Below are positions 1-9,050 of a stretch of DNA of 64,000 nucleotides, in pieces. Source of the stretch: Intestinimonas timonensis. Lineage in GTDB: Bacteria; Bacillota; Clostridia; Oscillospirales; Oscillospiraceae. A program made the position numbers and the translations under genes. The DNA lies in contig NZ_LR130817.1 in the NCBI RefSeq assembly GCF_900626145.1, forward strand, positions 1,356,382 through 1,420,381, in the 5' to 3' direction. The notes beneath the pieces were generated by a model. It saw nothing but the letters and a program-made list of their open reading frames with translations, made no database searches and had not been told where the DNA came from. Each line of letters opens with the position of its first letter. Position 1 is the stretch's first letter.

Positions 1-56
1 CCCTCCCGGTGAACGCACCCCAGGAATGCAGAAGTCCTAAATCATAATAGAACTGC

Positions 57-100
57 AGGCCGCCATCTCAATGCACAGGCACTGAGATGGCGGCCTTTTT
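57..100 (+). terminator. Intrinsic terminator at left edge
   Basis: A perfect 14-bp stem (57-70 with 83-96) with a 12-nt loop runs into five T residues on the plus strand. It would end a rightward gene lying outside the window; on the minus strand there is no T tract, so it is not a good terminator for hamB. Confidence 0.75.
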
Positions 101-125
101 ATGCGCAGGGAGATTTGACGGTTAC

Positions 126-152
126 GCCGAGAGGCCTTCAAAACCTCTCGGC
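126..152. repeat. Hairpin downstream of hamB
   Basis: A 9-bp perfect inverted repeat (126-134 with 144-152, 9-nt loop) sits 16 bp beyond the hamB stop. There is no T tract on either side, so it may protect the 3' end of the mRNA or be a weak terminator. Confidence 0.4.
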
Positions 153-167
153 TACGTATTAAATTGT

Positions 168-3100
168 CTATCCTATAATGATACGTGGATTATAAGATTG
201 TAAATACCAAGTCCCTTCACGACATTCAAAATACAAGCCGACAATATTAGCAATTTTAGAAAAAGGCAAGTCTTTTGTGGATTCAACTTTCTCGCAAAAG
301 TATCCATCGCTTGAAAGTAAATAGTATTGGTTTTTCTGCTCTCTCAAATACAATCTATCCGGCAAATCATCTCTATTCCATGTAAAGCTTGGGAAAGATA
401 CTCGTTTAGGTGATTGCGATTTTGCTGTATTTGAGAAAAGGTCAATCCATACTTGTGCTATATTTGAAATGTTTTCCTTTGATACTTCAACACTAGTAAG
501 AATTCGTTTGATTTCGGGCACACTTTTTCCATTAAAAATGTCAATTGAAGCAAGTTCCAAAGCGGCACTTCTTGAGCGAACTCCTGCCATATATATGTTT
601 GAGCTTGTAATGTTCGGTAAGCCCAATTCAACAAACATGGCAATTGAAGAATATGTTTGGACAATGGTTTCTTCCCATACTGGATCAAACAATTGAGAAA
701 TGCCATGGATAATCCACGGTAATGTAAACCCATAGTAATCTTTTGTGATTTTTTCTGCCGTCGGCTCATTTTTTATTATCTCCGAAAGTGGCATACCGCT
801 AATCCAATCATGACGTATAAGATCCAGGCACTCCTGTTCAGGTATATCTCCCACCAAATATTTTGCATTCAAATTGCTCCATATTTCAATTTCCCTAACA
901 ATACGGTCAATTTGAGCTATGTACTCATCAGATGTTGATTGAGATGCAAACGATAGAGCCAGTGCCCTAAAGTCTTCAATACTATCCAACATCCTTTGTG
1001 ATACAGAGAGAGGAATTCCAGAAGCAATTATCTTTTGCCTTGACCTTTTATCTGGTACTTTTTTTAAGAGAGCTTTTGTGCGTGCTTGCAATAATCTTAT
1101 ATATTCATTTTCACGCGATGAATCAGCCTGAATGATCGCTAATGATTTTCTAAAGACCCCATCAACCCATGTTACATCATTTTCATCCAAGCAAAAATTC
1201 TCGTGCATTGCAAGAAGTTCGTCATCTAAATAATCAAAAAGTCTATTTATCCACTCTGCAAACTTTTCATTGATATCTGAATAAAGAAAATCATTGGCAA
1301 TAGCTTCAACAAGCGAATTGAAATCCGTATTGGTTTTCATAGCATTTTCATAAATAGCCTTTAGAGCTATAAGTAAACCACTTTGGACTCTTTCCATCTG
1401 TCGGTTATCAAAATAATTTCGTGCAAGATTACGATTTTTGCTGACCTTCCATGCCTCTTCTGTAGTATCAATCGCGTATAAAATTTTACCTTCTACATCC
1501 GAAAAGGCACGACCTGCACGACCGCAAATATTCCAGAAATCCCGATTGCTAATACAGTTTTGATCATAATATGGCGTTGAAACTATAATTGAAGAAATTC
1601 CTACATTTACACCTTGCCCCAATGTAGATGAAGCGATAATAATAAGCGGTGGTTTTGAACGCATCAACCTTTCCATAGCAATACGGACGAGAGTGGGCAA
1701 ACGATTATTATGGCAAATTACCCCCTTTCTGGCAGCAATCAAAATAATATCATTCTCGCTAAGTTCTTCTTTACAAACACTTTCAAATACATTCCAGAGC
1801 GAACAATCCCATAAAAAATTCTCTGGGTGTTCCCCCAATGCTAAAAGTACACTTTCAGCTAATCCCTCAATAGAATTTGCTCGCGCTGAATAAATCATGA
1901 CCGTTCCCGTTTTTGCCAGACGAACCGCTGTTGCAGCAATAGCTTCTTTTTTATTATTGGGGAACATATTTCTTCTTCTTCCGAACCCCAAAGGTGCTTT
2001 TTGAACAAAATTAGGATTAAATGGTTTCCCTTCGCTTTCCCACTCTAGCCTAACACGCTTTCCATCCCACAATAATAGTCCTAACCTCTCTAAAGCAGGT
2101 TTCCACTCTGACTTTGCGACTAAGCTGGTATCTGCAGCAACCCAATCAGCCAATTCATTTGCGTTAGGTAAAACAGCAGACAACAGCAACATTTTTATTT
2201 GATTTCGAGAGGCAAATTCATTTACATGTGTAAGAAAGATTTCATTTTTTATATATCTTTCTTCTGCACCTAAAAGATGTCCTTCATCAATAACAATCAG
2301 CTTGAGTTCGGTCTCAAGCCCTGATCCACATCGGATAAGAGCTTTTGCCTTTTCAGGCGTTGCAACGATAACTTGAGATTGCTTGATAAGCTCAAAGTCT
2401 GTTACATTGGCGGTAGAACCTCCATAAAGCTGAGAAACAGTAATTCCAAGAGGAGCAAATGTTTTACTAAGGCTTTGTTCGACTTCAAAAGCTAATGACC
2501 GAAAAGGGGCGAGATATAAAGTTTTTGACACAATGTGCTTAGACAAGGTGTTTAGGATAGCAATCTCTGCAACTCTCGTTTTTCCACCGCTTGTGCGAAG
2601 ATTAATAACACCTCCGCTATTTTCTCCAACTGCAAGCGGAATGGCCATTGTTTGTGATGGCCATAGCTCCGTAATGGCAGGCTTGAATCCACTAAGCAGC
2701 CGAATGTAATTCTCGGTTATATGTTGAGCAGGCAGCAAAGGCGGCAAAATTGTCCAAAGAGAAGCCTCTTGAAAAGTCGAAAGAATAATTTTTAACAGTC
2801 TTACTATTAACCAATAGGATATTAAATTGCTTTCAGTGGCAATCGATAGCAACTTATCAAATATATTATCTATTGAAACAAAGTTACTTTGATTTCCTGT
2901 TTGAACAAAATCAACAACCATTAAGAAGATTCGTGCAATTTCGTGAGAAATAACCCATTCATCTAAGCTTTGTATGTCAGATAACTCATTGGGCGGCTCA
3001 AAAAAAACTTGGTTTACATTTTGCAACAAAGAATTAAAATCTTTTTTTATAAATTGAATAACTATTTGCCCAACAACAAAATCGAGATTTACGTTATTTA

Positions 3101-3488
3101 GTACAATAAAGGCACGCGAATATTGTTTAGCAGCATATAATGCCATCCCAGAAATCAGCAAATTGTAGTCTTTCCCGTCGAATTCATCATCATTATACTT
3201 ATAAATATCCGATAATAATTTACCGGCCTTTTCTAATATTGATAAACTTTCTGTGGCGGTAAAATTGCTGTTTGATTTTTCCATCAAGGAACAACCGCAA
3301 GAGAGCAATGCATAAGCAATGTGCGTTGCTTTTTCAGTAAGCAATGGGTCAAAATCTGGATAGTTTTCTGGAATTTCTTTTACCTCTTGAAGAATTCTCC
3401 TCGCGTCTGCTTGCGTAATAAGATTGTCTAGGCGACCTTGCGACAATTCATTTAGTAGATCGGAAATATAATCTGTTGGAATACTCAT
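168..3488 (-). CDS. hamB: HamB-type helicase of a Hachiman defence system
   Basis: A 1106-residue superfamily 2 helicase. Visible motifs are motif I TSGGKT (about residue 298), motif Ia APFRSLAFEVE, motif II DEGH (about 400), motif III LLSAVLP (about 434) and motif VI GRAGR (about 654). The first 280 residues have no recognised motif; the long C-terminal part is mostly helical. In Hachiman, HamB is the ATP-dependent helicase that holds and licenses the HamA nuclease. The start ATG overlaps the hamA stop by four bases (ATGA), so the two are translationally coupled. Coding sequence is AT-rich compared with the core chromosome to the right, which fits horizontal transfer. Naming rests on partner identity, helicase motifs and size; a stand-alone repair helicase is the alternative. 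Confidence 0.85.
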   Translation of the reverse strand: MSIPTDYISDLLNELSQGRLDNLITQADARRILQEVKEIPENYPDFDPLLTEKATHIAYALLSCGCSLMEKSNSNFTATESLSILEKAGKLLSDIYKYNDDEFDGKDYNLLISGMALYAAKQYSRAFIVLNNVNLDFVVGQIVIQFIKKDFNSLLQNVNQVFFEPPNELSDIQSLDEWVISHEIARIFLMVVDFVQTGNQSNFVSIDNIFDKLLSIATESNLISYWLIVRLLKIILSTFQEASLWTILPPLLPAQHITENYIRLLSGFKPAITELWPSQTMAIPLAVGENSGGVINLRTSGGKTRVAEIAILNTLSKHIVSKTLYLAPFRSLAFEVEQSLSKTFAPLGITVSQLYGGSTANVTDFELIKQSQVIVATPEKAKALIRCGSGLETELKLIVIDEGHLLGAEERYIKNEIFLTHVNEFASRNQIKMLLLSAVLPNANELADWVAADTSLVAKSEWKPALERLGLLLWDGKRVRLEWESEGKPFNPNFVQKAPLGFGRRRNMFPNNKKEAIAATAVRLAKTGTVMIYSARANSIEGLAESVLLALGEHPENFLWDCSLWNVFESVCKEELSENDIILIAARKGVICHNNRLPTLVRIAMERLMRSKPPLIIIASSTLGQGVNVGISSIIVSTPYYDQNCISNRDFWNICGRAGRAFSDVEGKILYAIDTTEEAWKVSKNRNLARNYFDNRQMERVQSGLLIALKAIYENAMKTNTDFNSLVEAIANDFLYSDINEKFAEWINRLFDYLDDELLAMHENFCLDENDVTWVDGVFRKSLAIIQADSSRENEYIRLLQARTKALLKKVPDKRSRQKIIASGIPLSVSQRMLDSIEDFRALALSFASQSTSDEYIAQIDRIVREIEIWSNLNAKYLVGDIPEQECLDLIRHDWISGMPLSEIIKNEPTAEKITKDYYGFTLPWIIHGISQLFDPVWEETIVQTYSSIAMFVELGLPNITSSNIYMAGVRSRSAALELASIDIFNGKSVPEIKRILTSVEVSKENISNIAQVWIDLFSNTAKSQSPKRVSFPSFTWNRDDLPDRLYLREQKNQYYLLSSDGYFCEKVESTKDLPFSKIANIVGLYFECREGTWYLQSYNPRIIIG

Positions 3489-4276
3489 AATCTACTCTCC
3501 AATTCTTCAAAAGCTTTCTTAACCATAGTTTCGGGGTTTTGTATTCCCAGCGAAATCATCAACAAATTGTGAAGATTATCTGTAGTATGTCTGTTCACAT
3601 GATTTTTTGCATTTTGATTGCTCATGAGAAATCCGACATAGTCAATATGTAGTTTATTGGTGGCAAACAGTATGGCACAGTTTTGAACTTTTCGGCCAAG
3701 TTCAGGCTTGTTTTCTTGGAACAATCTTTCAGCCACAAACATAAGAGAGATTGGCAGCCCAGCCTTATATGAACGTACAAGCCCATCAACAATATCGATT
3801 ACAGACTGCTTATCTGGTATACCTCTGAATTTTGATTCACCAACAATAATACGTACAGGATCTGAATCCAAATCAAACAACAGGACGTCATCGCCTTTCA
3901 TAGACTGATCTGGATTAGTATTATATCTCAGCCTATATATGGGAAGCTCCATATCGGTTGTAGAAACCAAATATTCCGCCAAGAAAACTTCAGCAAAATT
4001 TCCTTTCTGGGTTGTTGAAGTCTGTGGGTAAGGGGATCGAAGGATTGGGAGATTTTCTATTTTTAATGTTGCAATCAAATCCATATGGCGTTGTAATGCC
4101 TCCGGACTAATATGATGCCTTTGTAAAGCATCTTCCATATACCGAAGCAGAATATCACTATGTCCATTGTCTTCTAAAACTCTATGCTCTATGCCGCTTG
4201 TAGTCGTGCAATCAGTTGATAGAAGACATGTAGCAAAAGGCTCTTTTTCATCTGAAAGTTGATTTATAAGGGACAT
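3485..4276 (-). CDS. hamA: HamA (DUF1837) nuclease of a Hachiman defence system
   Basis: A 263-residue protein with a PD-(D/E)XK-like core: a helix with KGNFAEVFLAEYL (about residues 92-104), then KGDDVLLFDLD (about 126-136) and GESKF (about 144-148). This E...D...ExK order is what is known of the DUF1837/HamA family, the nuclease effector of Hachiman. It lies directly before hamB with an ATGA overlap and only 35 bp after the DUF4143 ATPase gene, with a good ribosome site (AAAGGAG) and no room for a strong separate promoter, so a three-gene transcript is likely. No signal peptide or membrane segment is seen; a cytoplasmic DNA-targeting role is inferred from the family. Confidence 0.85.
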   Translation of the reverse strand: MSLINQLSDEKEPFATCLLSTDCTTTSGIEHRVLEDNGHSDILLRYMEDALQRHHISPEALQRHMDLIATLKIENLPILRSPYPQTSTTQKGNFAEVFLAEYLVSTTDMELPIYRLRYNTNPDQSMKGDDVLLFDLDSDPVRIIVGESKFRGIPDKQSVIDIVDGLVRSYKAGLPISLMFVAERLFQENKPELGRKVQNCAILFATNKLHIDYVGFLMSNQNAKNHVNRHTTDNLHNLLMISLGIQNPETMVKKAFEELESRL

Positions 4277-4311
4277 AGTCTATCCGCTCCTTTCACGTCA
4301 TAATTTGTTAT

Positions 4312-5511
4312 TTAGTATTCATGACTCAACAAAAAATCCGCCAAGTGTACGATTTTTACACCATTGACATTTCCTGCGGCCAATTCGTCCAACGTCACAA
4401 CGTATTTAGGGTAGTGATCCTTGATTTCAAGGAGATTGGCGATTTCCCGATCAGATTCCTCCGGCAACCTACGACATACCTGAACGTAGATACGCTCGTC
4501 GCGCTGCACTGCCACAAAGTCAATTTCTTTCGTTTCGTTTTTTCCGATATAGACCTCATAGCCTCGACGCCGCAGCTCAAAATATACGATGTTCTCCAGC
4601 ATAGCTGCGATTGACTTTGGATTAAATCCCATGATGCAGTATTTTAGGGACGCATCTGCCAGATAGAATTTTTCCTGGGTTTTCAGTACAGATTTTCCCT
4701 GCAAATCATACCGCTGGCAGCGATAGATTACAAACGCCTTTTCCAGCCAGTTTAGATAGTTATAAACCGCCTCCACCGACAGGGAACGCCCCTCGCTTTT
4801 TAGAAACTTCGCAATGGCATTGGCCGAAAAGGTCTTGCCCACATTTTCCACGATATACTTTACAACACGGTTAAATAAATCAAAGTTCGTGATGTTGTGC
4901 CGTTTTGTAATATCGTTCGTAATAACAGAGTTATAGATGCCCTCCACGATCTGATAGGCGGAGCGTTCGTCAAAGTTGCTCAGCGCCACAATGGGGAACC
5001 CGCCCAATCGCAGGTATTCGTTTAACAATTCCTTTGGAGAACGGGAATCTGATTTTTTGAATTCCAAATACTCAGCAAAAGATAACGTATAAACCGGAAT
5101 GGAAATGTAGCGCCCCGTCAAGTAGGTGGATATTTCGCTGGACATCAGCTTGGAATTGGAGCCGGTCACATAAATATCGGTGTTGGCACTCTCCAACAGA
5201 CTATTGACCGCTTTTTCCCAACCTTCGATTTCCTGTACTTCATCCAGCAAAAGGTAGTAGCGCCCTTCATCGGTCATTTGCCCCTTTATACCGGTATACA
5301 TATCTTTGTTGGTCATACCATCATCAAAATCCTCCGATGTATATCGCATACTGATAATATGGTCTGCGGCAATCCCACTTTCCAGCAGATCATCCCGCAG
5401 CATATCTAAAATTGTGGATTTGCCACAGCGCCGGATTCCCGCTAATATCTTCACAAGCGGAACATCCCGATAGGTTTTCAGCGTATTCATATAGTTTGAC
5501 CGGATAATCAT
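4312..5511 (-). CDS. AAA ATPase with DUF4143 C-terminal domain
   Basis: A 399-residue ATPase. Walker A is GIRRCGKST near residue 26, Walker B is LLLDEVQ near residue 92, a sensor-like TGSNSK follows, and a C-terminal DUF4143 segment contains ENIVYFELRRRG and EIDFVAVQ, which resembles a degenerate PD-(D/E)XK nuclease fold. Such AAA_14/DUF4143 proteins are very common and mostly uncharacterised. Here it is the first gene of a leftward transcript that continues into hamA and hamB after 35 bp. It may be an accessory or independent defence gene; it is not part of the described Hachiman core. Its ATG is preceded by GGAGGCG. Confidence 0.8.
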   Translation of the reverse strand: MIIRSNYMNTLKTYRDVPLVKILAGIRRCGKSTILDMLRDDLLESGIAADHIISMRYTSEDFDDGMTNKDMYTGIKGQMTDEGRYYLLLDEVQEIEGWEKAVNSLLESANTDIYVTGSNSKLMSSEISTYLTGRYISIPVYTLSFAEYLEFKKSDSRSPKELLNEYLRLGGFPIVALSNFDERSAYQIVEGIYNSVITNDITKRHNITNFDLFNRVVKYIVENVGKTFSANAIAKFLKSEGRSLSVEAVYNYLNWLEKAFVIYRCQRYDLQGKSVLKTQEKFYLADASLKYCIMGFNPKSIAAMLENIVYFELRRRGYEVYIGKNETKEIDFVAVQRDERIYVQVCRRLPEESDREIANLLEIKDHYPKYVVTLDELAAGNVNGVKIVHLADFLLSHEY

Positions 5512-5539
5512 ATCGCTCGCCTCCTTATTCCTTACTCAT

Positions 5540-5595
5540 AGTATACCGAAAAAGCTCTGAAATATCAACAGTTTTTACGTTTAATGCGTAAAAAC
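5540..5595 (-). promoter_or_regulatory. Promoter and operator-like palindrome of the ATPase-hamAB operon
   Basis: On the minus strand TTGATA (5568-5563), a 17-bp spacer and TATACT (5545-5540) form a good sigma-A promoter. Immediately upstream lies a perfect 9-bp inverted repeat, GTTTTTACG (5571-5579) with its complement at 5587-5595, placed where a regulator could act. No repressor gene is adjacent to it. Confidence 0.65.
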
Positions 5596-5642
5596 TTATT
5601 ATATGTCAAGACTTTTTCGTGTTGGATGGTTTGGATATGTAA

Positions 5643-5669
5643 AAGCGGCGTAGAAATTCTACGCCGCTT
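5643..5669 (-). terminator. Terminator of the 110-residue unknown gene
   Basis: A 13-bp stem with a tiny loop (5643-5655 with 5657-5669) is followed on the minus strand by four T residues. It lies just beyond the stop at 5677. Confidence 0.6.
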
Positions 5670-5676
5670 CCATAAA

Positions 5677-6009
5677 TTATTCTTTTTTGAATGCCCCAAT
5701 TTTCTCAAGATAGGAGAAACAATCCGTGTGGCCTCGGAAGTAGATGTGCTTGCGCTCCATGTTGTCGGCCCGCAAATACAGCCGGAAATACTGATTTAAG
5801 ATTTCATGTTCCTGAGCGGTAAGCTGTACCTCGCCATCCTCCTCCAGCAGCTTTTCGATGAAAGGATGCTGGTGTTTCAGTTCGCTCATCTGCTGTTTAA
5901 GGTCAGCGTATTCCTGATCGGTGGCAGCCAGCTCAAGAACCATATTGCTGTCGCTCTCATCGTATTCTTCTGAGATGCGCTCTATCATCGGAGTATATTG
6001 ATCGCTCAT
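5677..6009 (-). CDS. Small conserved protein of unknown function
   Basis: A 110-residue acidic, mainly helical protein. It has no signal peptide or membrane segment. The first 75 residues look like a helical bundle rich in Glu, Leu and Gln; the last 35 hold several aromatic residues and one Cys. I do not recognise a named domain, though similar small proteins occur in ICE and plasmid DNA of Clostridia. It has a good ribosome site (GAGGTG) and its own terminator, so it is probably a separate transcription unit. Confidence 0.6.
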   Translation of the reverse strand: MSDQYTPMIERISEEYDESDSNMVLELAATDQEYADLKQQMSELKHQHPFIEKLLEEDGEVQLTAQEHEILNQYFRLYLRADNMERKHIYFRGHTDCFSYLEKIGAFKKE

Positions 6010-6078
6010 TCGAGTTCACCTCGTTTCCATTTTTATTATACTATACCCACCCACAAAAATAATATCAAATATGCGATT

Positions 6079-6538
6079 TTATCCTTTTGGGGCAAGGTTT
6101 AGAACCGGCTTCCCCATGCGAAAAGCATATTTTACGGTATCAAAGGCACCTCCGAAATCACGGTAAATATAAGCCAGTATTTTGTCTGCTTGATCACCAT
6201 CCAGCGATTCCTTTTCTTAATGGCGGCCTTGTAATGGATTCCAATAAGCTCTGACGGAATGACAATATCATCATAACTGGCTTCATAGTATTCCTTGTCA
6301 CGGTTTAACTGATGGGTCATATAAGGAATCACCAGTACAAGGCGAATATTCAAACCGGGATACTTTCTTTTCATCCCCCGCACAGCGGACTCACACTTTT
6401 TATCGAAATCGCCCATTCCGCCAGAATAAAATACAAACGCTTATCTGTTTGCATGATCTCCGATAAAGCACTCTCTATATCTGCTTCTATTGCAGATGAA
6501 TACACCTCCCGATGACCGGCAAAAGTACATACGGTCAT
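6079..6538 (-). pseudogene. SLOG-domain (DUF1273-like) protein broken by two frameshifts
   Basis: Reading three frames in turn gives a continuous SLOG-type protein of about 153 codons: MTVCTFAGHREVYSS from the ATG at 6538, then FYSGGMGDFDKKCESAVRG, later HYKAAIKKRNRWM, then DQADKILAYIYRDFGGAF ending at a stop at 6079-6081. The first shift lies near 6430-6440 and the second near 6210. Each can be repaired by adding one base. SLOG proteins bind nucleotide-like ligands and often accompany mobile elements. Both lesions would destroy the Rossmann-like core, so this is either a decayed gene or a pair of sequencing errors; intact long genes elsewhere favour decay. Confidence 0.75.
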
Positions 6539-6663
6539 GAAAATCACCTATTTCCATAATTACTTGGCTTATATCCGTATATCACGGATATAGATTATTA
6601 TAATGCGTTCTCTCCGTGGTTACAATATCATTGTGTAAATTATTGAAGCGAAGGGGGCGCGAT

Positions 6664-7032
6664 ATGGAACTTGATTATAAAGCAATCGGCAAACGAATCA
6701 AGATTGCCCGTATCAAGGCAGATTTAACGCAGGAGCGCCTTGCCGAACTCATTGACATCTCTCCGACACATCTGAGTAACATTGAAACCGGCACCACCCG
6801 CGTTAGCCTGAACACGATTATCAGTATTGCAAATGCACTGTCTGTCACCGGTGATGATCTTCTCTGTGACAATATCATTATGGCAAAAGTGCAGTTTGAA
6901 AAGGATATTGCGCTGTTGCTGGAAGATTGCGACGAGTATGAAATCCGTATCATCAAAGATATGATCGGTTCTTTGAAAGATACCCTGCGCCGGGATGCAA
7001 ACCTCCGCACAGCGGACAGAAACACGCACTAA
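6664..7032 (+). CDS. XRE-family transcriptional regulator
   Basis: A 122-residue protein beginning MELDYKAIGKRIK, with a helix-turn-helix at about residues 10-65 (TQERLAELIDISPTHLSNIE) and a C-terminal acidic helical tail of about 50 residues. The ATG at 6664 is chosen because GAAGGGGGC lies 9 bp upstream; an earlier in-frame start at 6616 has no ribosome site. It is divergent from the SLOG pseudogene and stands alone, which fits a repressor of element functions. The target is not visible. Confidence 0.85.
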   Translation: MELDYKAIGKRIKIARIKADLTQERLAELIDISPTHLSNIETGTTRVSLNTIISIANALSVTGDDLLCDNIIMAKVQFEKDIALLLEDCDEYEIRIIKDMIGSLKDTLRRDANLRTADRNTH

Positions 7033-7122
7033 AGCAACAACGGCATCATAAAACATCCTCCTTATATAGCCAAAGATTGTTCCTGTGGGAACCGGCTATG
7101 TAAGGGGGCTTTTTTTATGTAT

Positions 7123-7151
7123 GCACCGATTGGAGCAATTCCAATCGGTGC
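7123..7151. repeat. Hairpin between the regulator and the helicase remnant
   Basis: A perfect 12-bp stem with a 5-nt loop lies between the convergent XRE gene and the helicase remnant. A run of seven T precedes it on the plus strand, so a terminator role is unclear. Confidence 0.4.
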
Positions 7152-7160
7152 TGGGAGAAC

Positions 7161-9050
7161 TTATCGCTCCAGGCCCACAACCTTTCTTACGGGCGGTTCC
7201 TCGCCCTCATCGGGAGCTTCGTCGATCAGTGTTTTGTCCTTCTCATCCATATTAAGCAGGATGTTCAGTTCTTTCAAACGTGCGGTTTTCTCGGCCAGCT
7301 CCTCCTCACGGGCAAACGGTGTGGCCAGTTCGGTGCGGGCATTTTCAAGCTGCACTTTGGCTTCCTCCAGTTTGGCCCGTTCCGCGTCAAGGCTTCCTGC
7401 CAGATTCTCCAGCGCATTGTCCAGACGGGTGATGTTGCCAAACACATCCGCACCCAGCGTCACCGTGTGGGACAGGGTGCCTTTCAGCGTGATGCGGTAC
7501 TCGTTGCTCATCCCGTCATAGGCCAGCACCATAGAGAAGCCCCGGTACTGCCCCAGAAGGACAGCATCGGAGCCGGTCATCTTCGTGCAGACGTCGATGA
7601 TCGCCTTGCCTGCATCCTCTTTTTCAACATAGTGTTTGCCCTCCACTTCCATGCCGCAGAAACCCTCCTGCGCTTTCGGATGGACTTTCGCCAGTTCCAC
7701 ATCTTTTTCATAGCCCGCAATTCTCTCTGTCAATCGGGTGATCTCTGCCGGATATTTGCGGTGTACCAGCTCCTCCAAAGCATACACCTGATTCAAGTGG
7801 CTGGCCTTGAGCATATTCAGCCTTGCCACTTCCATATCCAGATTGCACTTTTCGATGATAAGGGGATTGCCGGTGGCCAGCGCCTTGATCTCGGAATAGC
7901 TCAGGGCGGTTTCATCCACATCATCCGCAACGCGGACAGGGGCTTTGCTGGTCATGATTTGAGCGATAAATTTTTGCTTGTTCTCTACAAGCTGGTATAG
8001 ATAAGCGTCAAATGTTCCTTCGGTTACATAGCGGAAGATCTCCACCTCCTCATTTTCGTTGCCTTGACGGACAATTCTTCCAAGCCGCTGCTGAAGGTCG
8101 CTGGGCCTCCAGGGGCAATCCAGATCGTGCAGGGCAATCAGCCTGTCCTGGACATTGGTTCCAGCCCCCATTTTCTGTGTGCTGCCCATAAGAACGCGCA
8201 CCTGACCGGCGCGCACCTTTGCGAACAGCTCTTTCTTTTTGGCCTCCGAGTCCGCTGTGTGGATAAAGGCAATCTCGTCCTCCGGGATACCTGCGTCCAA
8301 CAGCTTCTTTTTTAGGTCGTCGTAAACGCTGAACGAGCCGTCCGTGGTAGGTGTAGACAGGTCGCAGAACACAAGCTGGGTGGAGCGTTTTTCTTTCGTC
8401 TGTTCCCAGATGCGATAGACATTGCGGGCGCAGACAGCTACCTTGCCGTCCGGGTCATCCGGGGCAAGGGGTTGGATGAGCCGCATATCCAGAGCCAGCT
8501 TTCTGCCGTCATTGGTGATGCGGAGCATATTGTCCACATGGGGATCGACGCCGCCAGCACAGATTTTTTCCGCCCGTTCCGCCAGCCCTTTTATCATCTC
8601 CTGTTGGATTTCCGAAGGCTTGATAACCTCGGTGTGGAAGTTGGCTTTTGGTACGGGAAGGTGCAGCATATCCGCTGTCTGAATATCGGCTACCTGTTTG
8701 AATACGCTCATAAGTTCCGGTAGGTTGTAAAACTTTGCGAACCGGGTCTTGGCACGGTAGCCGCTGCCCTCCGGCGACAGCTCGATGGCGGTGACAGTTT
8801 CTCCGAAGTTGGACGCCCAATCATCAAAGTGAATCAGGCCCATTTCCTGCAAAGTGCGGTACTGCAAATACCGCTGGATGGTGTAAAGCTCCACCATGCT
8901 GTTGGAGATGGGGGTGCCGGTGGCAAAGATCACGCCGCGCCCGCCGGTCAGCTCGTCCAGATATTGACACTTCATAAAGAGGTCAGAACTTTTCTGCGCT
9001 TCGGTCTGGGCGATGCCGCCTACATTCCGCATTTTCGTCATCAAAAAGAA
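7161..9050 (-). pseudogene. C-terminal fragment of a giant SNF2-like ICE helicase
   Basis: About 630 codons of the helicase C half. It starts inside the family motif at FFLMTKMRN and contains FATGTPISNSMVELY, later MGSTQKMGAGTNVQDRL and PWRPSDLQQRLGRIVRQG (motifs V and VI), then a coiled-coil tail. Full-length relatives in clostridial ICEs have well over 2000 residues with methylase-like and helicase halves; the N-terminal portion and motifs I and II are absent here. The upstream end is cut by the group II intron, and the first 20 or so codons of the longest open frame are intron sequence. The 5' exon on the other side of the intron is not helicase, so splicing cannot restore the protein. Confidence 0.8.
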
